From positions 682,001-746,000 of the forward strand of contig JAYKXP010000015.1 in the NCBI GenBank assembly GCA_037176845.1: a stretch of 64,000 nt of DNA, given 5' to 3'. Below are positions 11,275 to 22,691 of this stretch, piece after piece. The number at the start of each line of letters is the position of its first letter. Position 1 is the first letter of the stretch. This DNA comes from Paramarasmius palmivorus (lineage: Eukaryota > Basidiomycota > Agaricomycetes > Agaricales > Marasmiaceae). The position numbers and the translations under genes are program-made. The notes under the pieces were generated by a model, which saw only the letters and a program-made list of their open reading frames with translations, made no database searches and was not told where the DNA came from.

Positions 11275-14200
11275 ATGTCTGGAAAGGCACCTCCAAAGGG
11301 ACCTCGGGCGTTGCTGGCGTCGATGCCTGGGGGTGGTGTTCAGGCTTCGCAGTCGCAGGCTTCACCACCACAGGGACCGGCGAGTAGTAGGATTGGTGCA
11401 ACACCTCCGACTGGACCTCGAAGCTTGATGAATGGGCAATTCAGAGGCGGTTTTGGGGGTGGTATTGGGCCGAAAGGAAAGCCGTTTATCAATGGGTATG
11501 GGCATGGGCATCCACCTCATCAACCGCATCCTGGACATGTACATGGGCATGCTCGTGGTCATCCACTGAAACCACCAGTGAACGGTGCTGGTCCAGGCCC
11601 TAGTACGCTCAAGCAACAGCAACAAGCTACTCAGAATGTAAGCTTTTTCTCATTTTTACTGTAGATTCCAGCTGAATGTGTCTACAGGGCGGTCCAGGGC
11701 CGAATACGCTGAAGCAACAACAACAAAATCAGCAACAGCAGCAGCAACCGGATAGCACTCAGAATGTGAGATTTCTTTGCTATTCCGTATGAATTTTAGC
11801 TGTAAACTGACTGTTTTTTCAGGGATTGATAGCACCAGGCGGTGCAAGAGCTGCAATCTCAATTTCTATGGCACCTGTAAAGATTCAACAAAAGTCGACA
11901 CCTCTTGGCCCTAAAGCGCAGATTTCTCCACCTCAGCCTGTATCGGAACCGCCGCCGCCTCCTCCGCCTCCAAGTGGTTCTCCGCCGCCAATGCCTCCGT
12001 CAAGTCTACCACCACCACCTCCACCACCGGCGAGTGCACCTCCGCCTCCTCCGACAAATGCACCTCCGCCGCCTCCAGTACCGGAAGCCTCGCCTCCACC
12101 ACCTCCGCCGCCGTCAAATTCGCCGCCTCCACCTCCACCACCTTCAGATAAAGCTGCACCTCCGCCGCCGCCTGATCAACCCCCACCACCATTACCTTCC
12201 ATATTTACTACAACTCCAGGTCAGCCACACCTTTTCTTCGCGTATTTGGGCATGACACTGATTCATACGCGTCCCCAGACCCTTCAGCTCCCGCTGCTCC
12301 AGCCCCAATTTCCATAGCTTTACCAACACCTATACGAGCACCAGCTGGTCCTCCACCAGTCCAACTCCACGTAGCTCAGAATGCGCAATCGTCTTCGTCA
12401 TCAACGCCTACTCTTCCAGTCACCAAGACATTTTTTCAGCCGCCTCCTTCGCCACCTTTACCAGGCTCCTCGTCTTCGTCTTCGCGAGATAGAGACAGGG
12501 AACGCGAACGCGAACGTGAAAGATCCGATTCACGAGCAGGCTACTCCAACAATAGAGTATCCAGTTCATCATCGCGACCTCGGTCACCCACCTATTCCTC
12601 ACGCGCACGATCTCCTTCGCAGTCATACACGCGTCAAAGGTCACCTTCAAGTCGGAGATCTGTCTCACCTTTACCTGCACCTATCGAACCACCTGCACCT
12701 CCTCCCAGACCAAAGACACCGCCGAAATGGGATTTACCTGTTTGGCCTCCGTCTAGGGTTCCTTGCACTTCAGAATCATCAGAAGCATCGTCATCTTCGT
12801 CATTGTCATTACCTATCCCATCTACATCTGGTTCCAAAATCCCGCCTTCTCAGTACTCATATTCACCCTCGAACCCACGTTCACACAAAATCATCTTCGA
12901 TCCTGCACTACCAGATGGACGAGATCCCAAATTCGAAACGCTCAAGGTTCGTGAATGGAAAGAGAACACTTGGAAGAGTTATGTGAGAGGTGGGACGAGT
13001 GAAGGTGTTGATGAAGGAGCTGTGATTTCTCGACCGAGGGAGATGGATTACTTTGATTTGCTGATGTTTGCGATACGGAGAGTGAAGGGGAAGGAGAAGG
13101 CTGTTGAGGTTGAGGAGGATGTGGAGATGGGAGAGGCAGAGGTAGAGGTAGAGCCGTCAGATCCTTCTTCTTCAACGCCTCGAAGACCGACAGCAGCAGA
13201 ATTGGCATATATCCGTTCAGAGCGTCAGAAGGAACATCGTGTGCACGGGAAAGGCAAGGGTAAAGAATCAGTTGTGCGGTACGATGGCGAGGTATTGGAT
13301 GAAGGCACATGGACTTGGATATCAGAAGCAGAATTTCGGTCAAGTAGCGACGACACGGTGGGTGCTGAATCTACTCCAGATAAAGGCTGGTGGATACGCG
13401 AACACCAACCTGTTCCTGATGATCCCCGGAAACGAATACCAGACAAGGAAAGGGAGAGGAAGGTTAAGACGCAGTTTTATGAGCTCAAGTACGAGGTACG
13501 TCTCCTTCTATTTCTATTTCAATCCCCCTTTTTATTAACTCGCGGCGTGTAGTATGACCCTCAGACGAGTACAGGACCAGCACCGCCCACGTGTGTTTTA
13601 ATAACGAACGTCGCGCCTCTTACGTCTAATACTTCTCTACGGCAACATTTCAATACGCATGGAACCATCCTGTCATTTGAACCTCAAATTGACAAGGAGA
13701 ATGGTAGTCCCCTCGGAGTGCTTTACCTTCGGTATGCGACGCATGAGGAGGCCAAGAGATGCGTGGAAAGAGAGAATGGGAAGAAGAGGCCGTTTGGTGG
13801 GAGCAAGGGTGCCGGTGAAGGCGAAGAGATATGTGCTGCATTCGATGGCGAAGGACATAAACTCAAGGCCGTCATCAGAGAGCTAGATGAGAGAAAGAAG
13901 GAGAAGAGAAGGAGAGACCGAGGTGAAGTGTCGAAAGACAAGATATCGACTCCGACGACTTCATCTTCATCAGCACGTCCATTTCATCCTCTACCACTCA
14001 AACCTGGAGCTAAACCTGCTACGCCTGGACCACCAGTGACTACTACGACCGCAAGTGGGAATGCGACTCCTCGAGCTCCTCATGTGTCTACTCCAGTCCA
14101 ACCGGCTCCTACGTCAATACCACCACCTAAATTAAACGGCATTGGGCCTGCATCGTTACCAGCTAAACCTGTTACAGCCCCTGCACCACCACCTCATGCC

Positions 14201-16812
14201 TTGCCTACTACCTCTGCCACCTTTACTGCAGAGCGGATGTCTGCCTCTGGATCTACCCTAGCTGAGAAAAGTCGGGGTATCGTATCAGAGGAGGAAGCCA
14301 AACCAGGGATTGGGAGGCTACCACCAATGTTGGCGCGTGCAAGGAACGACCATCGGATGCAGGAAGAGGAGAGGAATCGGAAGATTCAAAAGGACCTGGA
14401 ACAGAAAAAGGTTGAAGAGGGCGTGGTGTCGGTTCCGGAGAAGGACAGGGAAAGGGACAAGGAGAATGATAGAGGCAGAGAACGACGAGAACGAGACCAC
14501 GAGACCTTGATGGGCGCGCCTATGAGCAGTACGCGGGATCGCAGAGACCGAGGGAGAGATAGTGATAGGTACTATAAGCGAGGAAGACGCGATAGTCGTT
14601 CAGCTAGCCGGGATCGATATCGAGCTCGGAGTCCGAGACGCCATGTACGGCCACATCGACGGTGGTCAAGGTCAAGGTCGTTTTCCCCTTTGCGTTCGAG
14701 ATCTGGTACTCCCCCTCCAATTTTCATGCGTCAACAGAAATGGGATATGGACCATCAAGAGGTCTTGCAGGAACTAGCAAGGTCGAATGTGGACCATGTA
14801 CACATTTATCCTACAGACTCGTCGGATGTTGAACATTGGGCCAAGATGGTGCGGAAGGAAGAGGTGGAGAACCGGTTTAGGAATCTTGAGCCTGACAAGG
14901 TACGAGTTTTTCCAGCTAGCTAACTTGAGAGTTGTGTTCTGATGAATGTGACAGATCATGAAATCATCTAAAGGAGTGTTCATTTCCTTTCGCCAGTCCG
15001 CTCACGCTTCACGAGTTGCGAATGTTTCCAGGATAGATCAACCAACATTTGCCGGTATACAGGTCGCCGTTATCAGTAGGCCTCCACCCGGGAAAGATGA
15101 AATAGCGGCAGCAGAAAAACGACCTGGTCAGGCGGAAGAAGAGTTGATTGACAAAGCTCAGAAGATGATCATTGATGAGCTCAAGAAACAGTTGCACAAG
15201 GATGTCCTTGACAAGGTTGTCGGTGTAGAGATGCGAAAGATGATTCAGAGGGAGAATGCAAAGGGTGCAGGGAAGGAAGGAGGTGCATGGTCGTCTGTCG
15301 CACTTACTTTTGGGCACAAGTCTCTTTCTGGGCTGTCTTTCAAGAAGCAAAGAAAAGCAAAAGAGGTGGTGCCTGCAGTGGTAGAGGTGGAGGATGAAGA
15401 TATTAGAGAAGCTGAAGCTGAAGAGGAAGATGATCGGCCCAAGAAGAAGCGAAAGACAGAGAAGACGAAGACTGTGAAGAGGCAGACTACGATACTCGAT
15501 GAAGAGGATGAGGTGGAGCTGGAGAGCGAAGATGAAACCCTTGCGCCTGTGGATGATGTTGCCACCAAGAAAAGAACATTGTCGGTGGAGCCCGAATCGG
15601 AAGATGAAGAACCTGTACGAAAGAAGCCCAAGACAGACGAGATCAAGGTTCCCAAGAAAGGAGCGAAGAAAACAGACGTGGAGGAGGTCGACGATGTCAT
15701 TCTACCGGACGAGCTTTTCGACATACCTTCAGTCGATCAAGTCCGGATCACCCCAAGTTTCGATCCTTCGTTATCTCCTTCTCGTTCAGCGTCGCCTGCA
15801 AGATCGATTCCAAGGCTCGAAACTCCACCTCCCTCACCTCCGCCCGATTTCGGTGTCTGTGACGACGACGAGGATGAGTACTTTGCTAAGCTTGTTCTGC
15901 TGGGCAAGGGACTACCTTCTACCGATTCTGATGCACCGCTAACGCCTCCCGAACCCGACGAACCTTCTTCCCCGGCTCTTCGCAAACACACAACCGGTTC
16001 TGCGCGAACTGAAGGCTTCTACAAGATCACCCATGCGGAGAAGGCTGCGTATGTCAGTCAATACCAGGCTCGTAATACTACGAACGTTGCCGTCAAGGAG
16101 GCAGCTGAGGATACACAGCCGCAACACGTCACTTCTTCGCGATCGAACCGTGCCAATGCTCGACGCCGCGCCCAGGGTCTGGAAGAGATCAATCAAGTGC
16201 AACGGGCCGTTGCGCTCTCCAAGGGAGAAACTGCGAATGAACTCACGTTCAAGTTCAATCAGCTCCAGACAAGGAAGAAACACCTGCGTTTTGCTCGTTC
16301 GCCTATCCATGATTGGGGTCTTTACGCCATGGAGAGGATCTCTCGCGGGGAAATGGTTATCGAATATGTTGGAGAGGTTATCCGTGCGCAGGTCGCAGAC
16401 AAGAGGGAGAAAACGTATGAGAGGCAAGGTATCGGTAGTAGCTACTTGTTCCGTATCGATGAAGACCTTGTGGTGGACGCAACGAAGAAAGGCAATCTTG
16501 GGTATGTTTCAGGTCATTCCTGGCTCTGTATCAAAACTGACATCATTGGCGCAGGCGACTCATCAACCATTCTTGTGATCCAAATTGTACAGCTAAAATT
16601 ATCACTATCAGCGGGGAGAAGAAGATTGTTATTTATGCCAAACAAGATATTGAACTTGGTGACGAGATTACCTATGGTGCGTGCCCCTTCCTGAATCTAA
16701 ACGAAAGCGCCCAACTGATTGAATTCTCCGATCAGATTATCACTTTCCATTCGAACAGGACAAAATTCCTTGCCTCTGTGGTTCTGCAAAATGCCGTGGT
16801 TTCCTCAATTAG
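11275..16812 (+). CDS. SET1: SET1, histone H3 lysine-4 methyltransferase (COMPASS subunit)
   Basis: Eight exons give 1,715 aa: 11275-11637, 11688-11765, 11823-12219, 12279-13495, 13553-14899, 14955-16501, 16555-16676, 16736-16812. Domain order: Gly/His/Gln-rich N-terminus; a long polyproline region (about residues 185-270); Ser/Arg-rich stretches; an RRM-like domain from about residue 700 ([20 protein letters not shown]); RD/RE- and SR-rich segments; a second RRM-like part around 1110-1160; acidic/Lys-rich linkers; the n-SET Arg motif [13 protein letters not shown]; then SET with [31 protein letters not shown] and DEITYDYHFPFE, and the post-SET Cys cluster [13 protein letters not shown] at the very end. 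It would transfer methyl groups to H3K4 at active promoters in the nucleus. The ending exactly at post-SET is typical of Set1. Confidence 0.95.
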
Positions 16813-17310
16813 ACCCGACGCCTTTTTTGATTGTCTTTCTTGCTCGCCTTTATACCCTTCTCTTGGTCACTTTGCGTCTTTTGTAGATTCATATCTGTCA
16901 CATTTCGTCGGCCTTTTGTCAGCATCTGCAATATCAGTATCGCACATCGAGTTCCTGTCTACTCATGTATTTGTTTATAGTAGTTCTCATATGTTTCCGT
17001 ATACTTATTTCAATATCAATTGCATTGCTGTGGATTATACATTGGCAGCATTGCTCTCTCCCAAGCCCAGAAGAGAAATCGCCGAATTAGTCCACTTGCA
17101 CGTGCTCCTCGAACTTGAAAGCTTGAACCTCAGCGCTCAGCTACTAAGAGGCCTCCTCCGACCTCGCCCCTCATCCCATCTAACAGCTATGTCATCTTGG
17201 ACCTCAGCCGGCAAATATGGATTAGTTTAGCAGCAAAAGAATTCAAAGGTGCGAGTGAAACCTTAGATATCATCGCATTCATCCATCTTCGTGAATCGCA
17301 TCTCTAGTTT
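16813..17310. other. 3' region downstream of SET1, no gene seen
   Basis: Unspliced frames run through this T-rich stretch without motifs. It probably holds the SET1 3'UTR, and the tail of a tentative minus-strand gene beyond it. Confidence 0.4.
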
Positions 17311-17632
17311 CTATTGAACCTGTCTAAACCTCCTCTTGACCTCCTCGATAACATTCTTGTTCTGGGCCTGGAATACCTCGTCGAATGGGCACGTCGAAAC
17401 ACCGTATGTCCCTGTTTTAGTCTAGTCAAGCATACCAGAACCTGAAACTCACCAAATAGGTTAGGCCTGGGTTAGGTGAAAAAGTTGGGGAATTCGAGCC
17501 GAGAAAATTATAGAGGAGAGGCGAGGCTGAGGGGTAATCTCAGCCTCTGGCTATGTAACGCGTTTTGCTGCTGATCCACATAGGTCTGTACTGTTGTCGA
17601 TAACGAGAAGCAATTTCTACAGGTCGCCACAT
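17311..17632 (-). CDS. tentative tiny gene, about 57 aa, unrecognised
   Basis: On the minus strand an ATG at 17632 opens MWRPVEIASRYRQQYRPMW. A second segment ending in TAG at 17311 reads TYGVSTCPFDEVFQAQNKN followed by VIEEVKRRFRQVQ and looks strongly protein-like. Joining 17632-17560 to 17411-17311 (phase 1) makes one frame, but the intron would be about 148 nt and its donor (GTTACA) is weak. A strong GTGAGT donor at about 17460 suggests a middle exon I could not fit in frame. The basic N-terminus could be a mitochondrial presequence; that is inference. Confidence 0.3.
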
Positions 17633-20403
17633 GTGTGAAGATTTTTATCAAGACCAGTCAGGCTTCATATGGGTTACTTTCCGACGCAATGGTACAGGAG
17701 GGAGCGGCAGCCACGTCGATAGTCCCCAGCCAGAATGATAGCAAGGGTACATGGGCATTTGGGACTCCAGTTCGTGATAGCGATTCTGCTCCGACATTTG
17801 TTGTGGGGTTGGTACGGGTGCTGGACAGCTGGAAACAGGCCGAGGCTGGTTAACTGGTTCAGGTGCGCCTTTATCGATTATCGTTAGATCGTTACGACCA
17901 CATGAATGACGACAACATCCCAACGCAGAACTAAATCCTTCTGCTGAAGCCAGTGCGACTACTCCTTGAGTCTTAACATGGTTCATTCATGGGTCCTTTC
18001 GGCGTTGTGGATCTTTGGCTTGGTAGCCCGATCAGTGAGACGCCGATGGGCAGTATATTAAACGGCAGTATCCCGCGGCCCAAGGTCATGATAGAACGAA
18101 CGAAGGTGTTCCTGTCCTGATGTTCGTTGTTACTGGCCTCCCGCAATCTTCTCTCATGGCTTTCGTCGGTCAGTTGCGCTCGGGAGTTTTTGGATGATGA
18201 TCATCTGTCCAAGTCCTAACGGAACAGTTCCGGTCGGTCCGGCACCACCAATTTACAACGCGGAGTACGTTGCAATGTCCGACGGAAGACCTGAATCTCC
18301 TGAAATGATACCCTCCACGGCCGTATCCAGTTCTGAAGTAACCACACCCACTCACCTTCGACTTTCACACTACCCCACTCCATCTTCGGCGTTCGGATCA
18401 TTCACATGAATTTGGAGGTGATCAGGGCCCAATCAATCAGATTTTTCTTGGGAATTTCCTTCTCTGGGCCCGTTCTGGGGGATGTCCTCTTATCTTTCTC
18501 TCATCGCTTAAACTTGGTCCACATTTGCCGAGGATCATCAGCTTCTACCCATTAAATCGATTCATTCTCGAAAGTAACTCGAGTACGGGATGTTTAGGTG
18601 AGGTGATTGTAAGGTCACTTAATCCTCACGAGATCCGTACGCAATCCTGAATTCCCTTGACATGTAACAGACACCTTCAATGGAATACGACATCACCAAT
18701 GTAGTGCATATGTGTCTACACGACCCCTCTTCACGAGTTCAAAGTCGCCTATAGACGACTGATGGCCCTGCCGTGTAATATGTAGAGGGACACTGCTGAT
18801 TGTTTACTCTGACCTTTCCCGACTCGACGTCAAGTGCCATGAAGTCCCGAAGTCACAGTCTCTTTGAGGCGAATGCGATGATGGGCAAACATCCGTCATA
18901 AGTGACTAAATGGTGCCAACGTTCCTTTCGTTCGAGAGGCCCGGTAAGGATTGAATATTGACTGTCGCGTATAGGCTCGTAGCATCACAGTCAGGGCTCA
19001 AGAAATGTCTCATATTCCAACCCATCCATCGTCTCTTTTAACAGGGCCTCACCCCCTAAAGACTGTGTTGGCCACCTTACCTGCCGACCAAGACTTGATT
19101 TGGACTAGAACGACATGGTACGTATGAAATCTGATAGCCAGTGCCGCCACAAGCAATTTGATGCACTTTAAGATCATGGCCACTCCCACCGTCCTTCAAC
19201 GTTCATTACCACCTATGATTCATGAGACCCATTTTTCGGATAGCCTGGATGATAGGAACCCGGAACTTGAAGGCGCATTAGACTGACAAGGAACCGTCAT
19301 TTGTGAGTGTTTGCCCTGTCATTAAACTTGAAGCATGGTCTCCGGTTCCAAGCTTAACGACATAATGCTTGCAGTGGAGCATTTTACAAGTTGCGACGCC
19401 ACAAATCGCAGGAGTTGCATCATACATGGTTATGTACAGGTCGAATGCCGTTTTCTTCGTCCTCTCGCTGAGTTTCACTGGTCCGCAAACCTTTGGTCCA
19501 AGTTTCGAATCAAGGTACCTATGATGTTCTCCGTGACCGTCGGTGCTGGATATGCGCCCTTCTCTGCTTACCCGCGCCAGCCGTGGCGTCGGAGGTTGAA
19601 TGTCCAACACCTATCCGACAGGACAAGATACACGTTTCAGGACCGCCGGCCAACCCGGCCTACGTTGAAACAATTCGATACTCGGCCTAAGTGGCGGCGT
19701 TAATGGATATGGAACTCTGGGCGCAGGTTGAACGAATTAGGGTCCGACTAATGAGGGTCCGACTGGCGACCAACTACACAGGCGCATCTGCGACTCCGAG
19801 CGCGCAATGCAGTCTCTACACCGGCGCAGGACACGTCATGGTCGGCATTTTTATATTCATGCATAGGCCACTACAGCGCCCTATACTAGATCCCGAGGGT
19901 GTCTCAAGACCTAGTGCGAGAGATCACGGAACATCAACGTCCTCAGGACTTGGTGATGTGGACAGGTGTGTCCAGTACACAGACCTTACGAGATGTTACA
20001 TGTTTATAGGTAATGCTATGTTCCTTAGGGCGATCCTGCTTTGCTCTGCAGTTCATCAACAAACCTATTTTTGAAGCCCAGATCGTGGCGACCAGCAACT
20101 AATGCATCATTTCATTTAGCCTTCAACTCGACGAAACGCGCGTACACTTCATGATCACCGGAAGCGCACCCGATCAGCATCTGTTGGCCTTGTGTTGGCC
20201 TCTTGATGAGTTGGCAAAGCAGTTTGTTTTGCTTGCATGTGAAAGTGACGAGGTATATTTCTAATGGTGGTATGAATAAGATACAATGTAGTACACGCAA
20301 AAAAGATGGTGCATACAATTAGTCCTTTGTACAGATATTAACGAAAGCATAAGATAGCAATAGATATCATCAAAGCTCGTAAAAAGCATTGCATCAGCCC
20401 AGG
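17633..20403. other. 2.8-kb sparse tract, no firm gene
   Basis: Open frames without recognisable motifs: minus 17648-17986 (112 codons, starts MNHVKTQGVVALASAEGF), plus 18194-18409 (71 codons, Pro/Ser-rich), and three overlapping plus frames at 19335-20074 that could be decayed exons. No consistent splice structure found. A short direct repeat, gggtccgactaatgagggtccgact, lies near 19740. Confidence 0.35.
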
Positions 20404-22056
20404 TTATAAGCCCATGGGTTGCGGTTGCGGTTGGATAGCAGTCCCCAGGACGTCGTATCCTGGAATCATGTGATGTACACGTTTTCTGGGAGGTAAAGTT
20501 GTGAGGTCCTGTTCGTGAAAGCGTCAGCAAAGCGCCCTTTTCTTCGCCCCGATTAATTACCTCGCACCCGTATTGGTTATGGTTGTCTGCGAAGAGGGTC
20601 AGCGAACGGTACCCGTGGCCAGGATTTAAAACTAACCTTGCATCGGTCCAGCACTTTCCCAAGTGCGTGAATGTTTACGGTTTAAACCCCTGTCCTGTAG
20701 GAACGTCAGTGGATAGGAATAGCAAGGTGTTGAGATCTCACCTCCATGTGGCTCATCGGTTCGCCACCGTACACAGCTTGCGCCTCTGCCTCTCCCCACT
20801 CCATAGGTTTTGCGTTACGTGAAGACTTTAAGTCTGCTTGGTTTTGCGCCTGCGAGATAGTCAGTCAAATGAGCCAAGGAGAATTAATTCGACCCGTACT
20901 TCACTATGATATCTAGCCAAAGCCTGCGCAGCCTGGGCCTCCTCTAGCGAAACAGACGAGTGTCTAGACCGCTGGTCTACACCCGCGGAAGGATGAGCGA
21001 GCGTCGACATATGGGGTGAATACGCCTGAGGCAGACCTTGGTTAAGGGAAAGCAAAGCGGCCACTGCTGCTGTTAGGAACACATACAAGACCAACATATC
21101 AAGGATTTACTTACTCACTTCGTCCCGACGCTTTTCCGCATTCATAACGGATTGTCGGGCTTGTCGTTCGGCATCCAAACAGGCAGTGTATCGCAGGAAA
21201 GCATCCTGGGTCTCTTTTTGTACACGTGCTAGGCTGGCCCTGGAGAGTTGGAGAGCTTGTTCTAATGAGACGATAGTCAGTCATAAAACTGCGGGGTAAT
21301 ACATCTTCACAAACTTGAGCTGTTGGCCTCTTGAAGTAATGTTTCTGGGTTACGGAGGAGTGGGGACTCGGAGGGGCGTAATGACGGCATTAGATGGTTG
21401 GAAGTGGGGTCTGAAGGATCTAGATAAAAGGATCAGCCATTCAGCTGAGATTAAAACGACCGGCAAGACTCACCCATCCCATTCTGACGTCTCCCCTGGT
21501 CCAAATAATTCGAGTCTGAAGGCCCGGGAGACCCCGATTCCACTGACTGATCACGAATGATATATCCCTGCTCCCCAGCGTTCCGAAGTCGAGGGTTGTG
21601 TGGGATACCAGCAGCCTGCCTCTCGATGAATTTTCGTAAAAAGGTCAATTCGACGTCGTCGGGCATGATGTAAGGTGGTCCCTGGATGTCGCCTTTTTGC
21701 ATGAGGAGTTCCAAGTGGGACATGGTCTTGTCTTTAAGCTGCTGGAGCCATTCGTGAAGTTCCATATGATCTTGGTCTGCGCGGGCGTCATAATCTTGTC
21801 TTCTTCGTGCTTTTCGCCAATAGGTTTTGGTCAATTTTAAGGCGCGGTTGACCTCGTTATCGAGCGTCCTGTACCAATCGCTTGCCTGCCGGTTGAGTTT
21901 GACGGCAAGGACACCAGGCTGAACACGAAGTTGAAGTGTACATCTTCCTTCACGATCTGGCGAACCAAGGACTCCCTTCTGACCTTGATTCCCTCTCGTT
22001 GCTCCGCGCGAGACGTTGCCCAGTTCGGGCCAGGGTAGGTCATCCTGGACAGACAT
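20404..22056 (-). CDS. unrecognised 433-aa protein with a coiled-coil segment
   Basis: Eight exons: 22056-21474, 21419-21315, 21261-21115, 21069-20900, 20849-20742, 20694-20637, 20586-20561, 20508-20404. Phases agree and the stop is TAA. The ATG at 22056 opens MSVQDDLPWPELGNVSRG. Residues about 70-170 are charged and helical (TYWRKARRRQDYDARADQ, HEWLQQLKDKT). A middle part is rich in Ser/Pro. Residues about 230-280 look like coiled coil (SRASLARVQKETQDAFLRY). The C-terminus ends PQPQPMGL. No signal peptide or membrane segment. The exon 3 donor was set at GTAAGT (21114) because the overlapping GTGAGT gives the wrong phase for exon 4. Family not recognised; probably basidiomycete-specific. Confidence 0.75.
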
Positions 22057-22691
22057 GTCACGATCGTATAAAGAAATTGAAATGTTAAGGGAGGGTGGGA
22101 TGCAGAGAAACCAAGAAACAGACACTTGAACCCCGTAGCAAGGATGAAAAGGGCGGGAGAAAATTAGCGAAGATGTCTGAAAGAAAACGTCGGCTTATAA
22201 GTCGGCATCAGCCTAGTTCGTGATGGCTCCGTCAAAGGCACTGCATCGTAATCCTGATGGGGTTCAAAATCAATCGGTCATATCTACATTTGGCCTTGGT
22301 AACGGGCCTTTTGCAAGCGAGATCCAATAGGAAACTTGTTATCACTTGTTTTGCATCCCATGTTATTCCTAGCTCCCACAACTGTCTCTTTTGGGGGTCC
22401 TCTGTGATGAACAACTCAGAAGTTGATGTACCCCATGTTGGCATACTTTACTCGATAACGCGACCACTGACACGAGTAAAAAATGATACAAATGTACTGA
22501 TCCCGGATCAGTTCATCAAAAACATAGAAGTAAAGCAAATCCAGCATCCACGACCTGGTCACCCTTAACGCCCGGCGGGGAAGACGCCGCACGACTCCTT
22601 ACGGACCTGTTTACGGGATATCCTGACGTAAAGTGATGGCATTCCTACCACCCCGAGAGTACAAGTGATTACCGTGGAGTTACCGCACTAT
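22057..22691. other. intergenic, promoter side of the 433-aa gene
   Basis: No supported gene. A TATAAG on the minus strand (about 22192-22198) lies roughly 140 bp upstream of the 433-aa gene start. A plus frame at 22257-22568 (103 codons) has no motif. Confidence 0.4.

Noticed and set aside
15245..15724. Minus-strand 159-codon Ser-rich ORF
   Set aside because: Antisense to the acidic/Lys-rich part of SET1; the serine runs mirror GAG/GAA codons.
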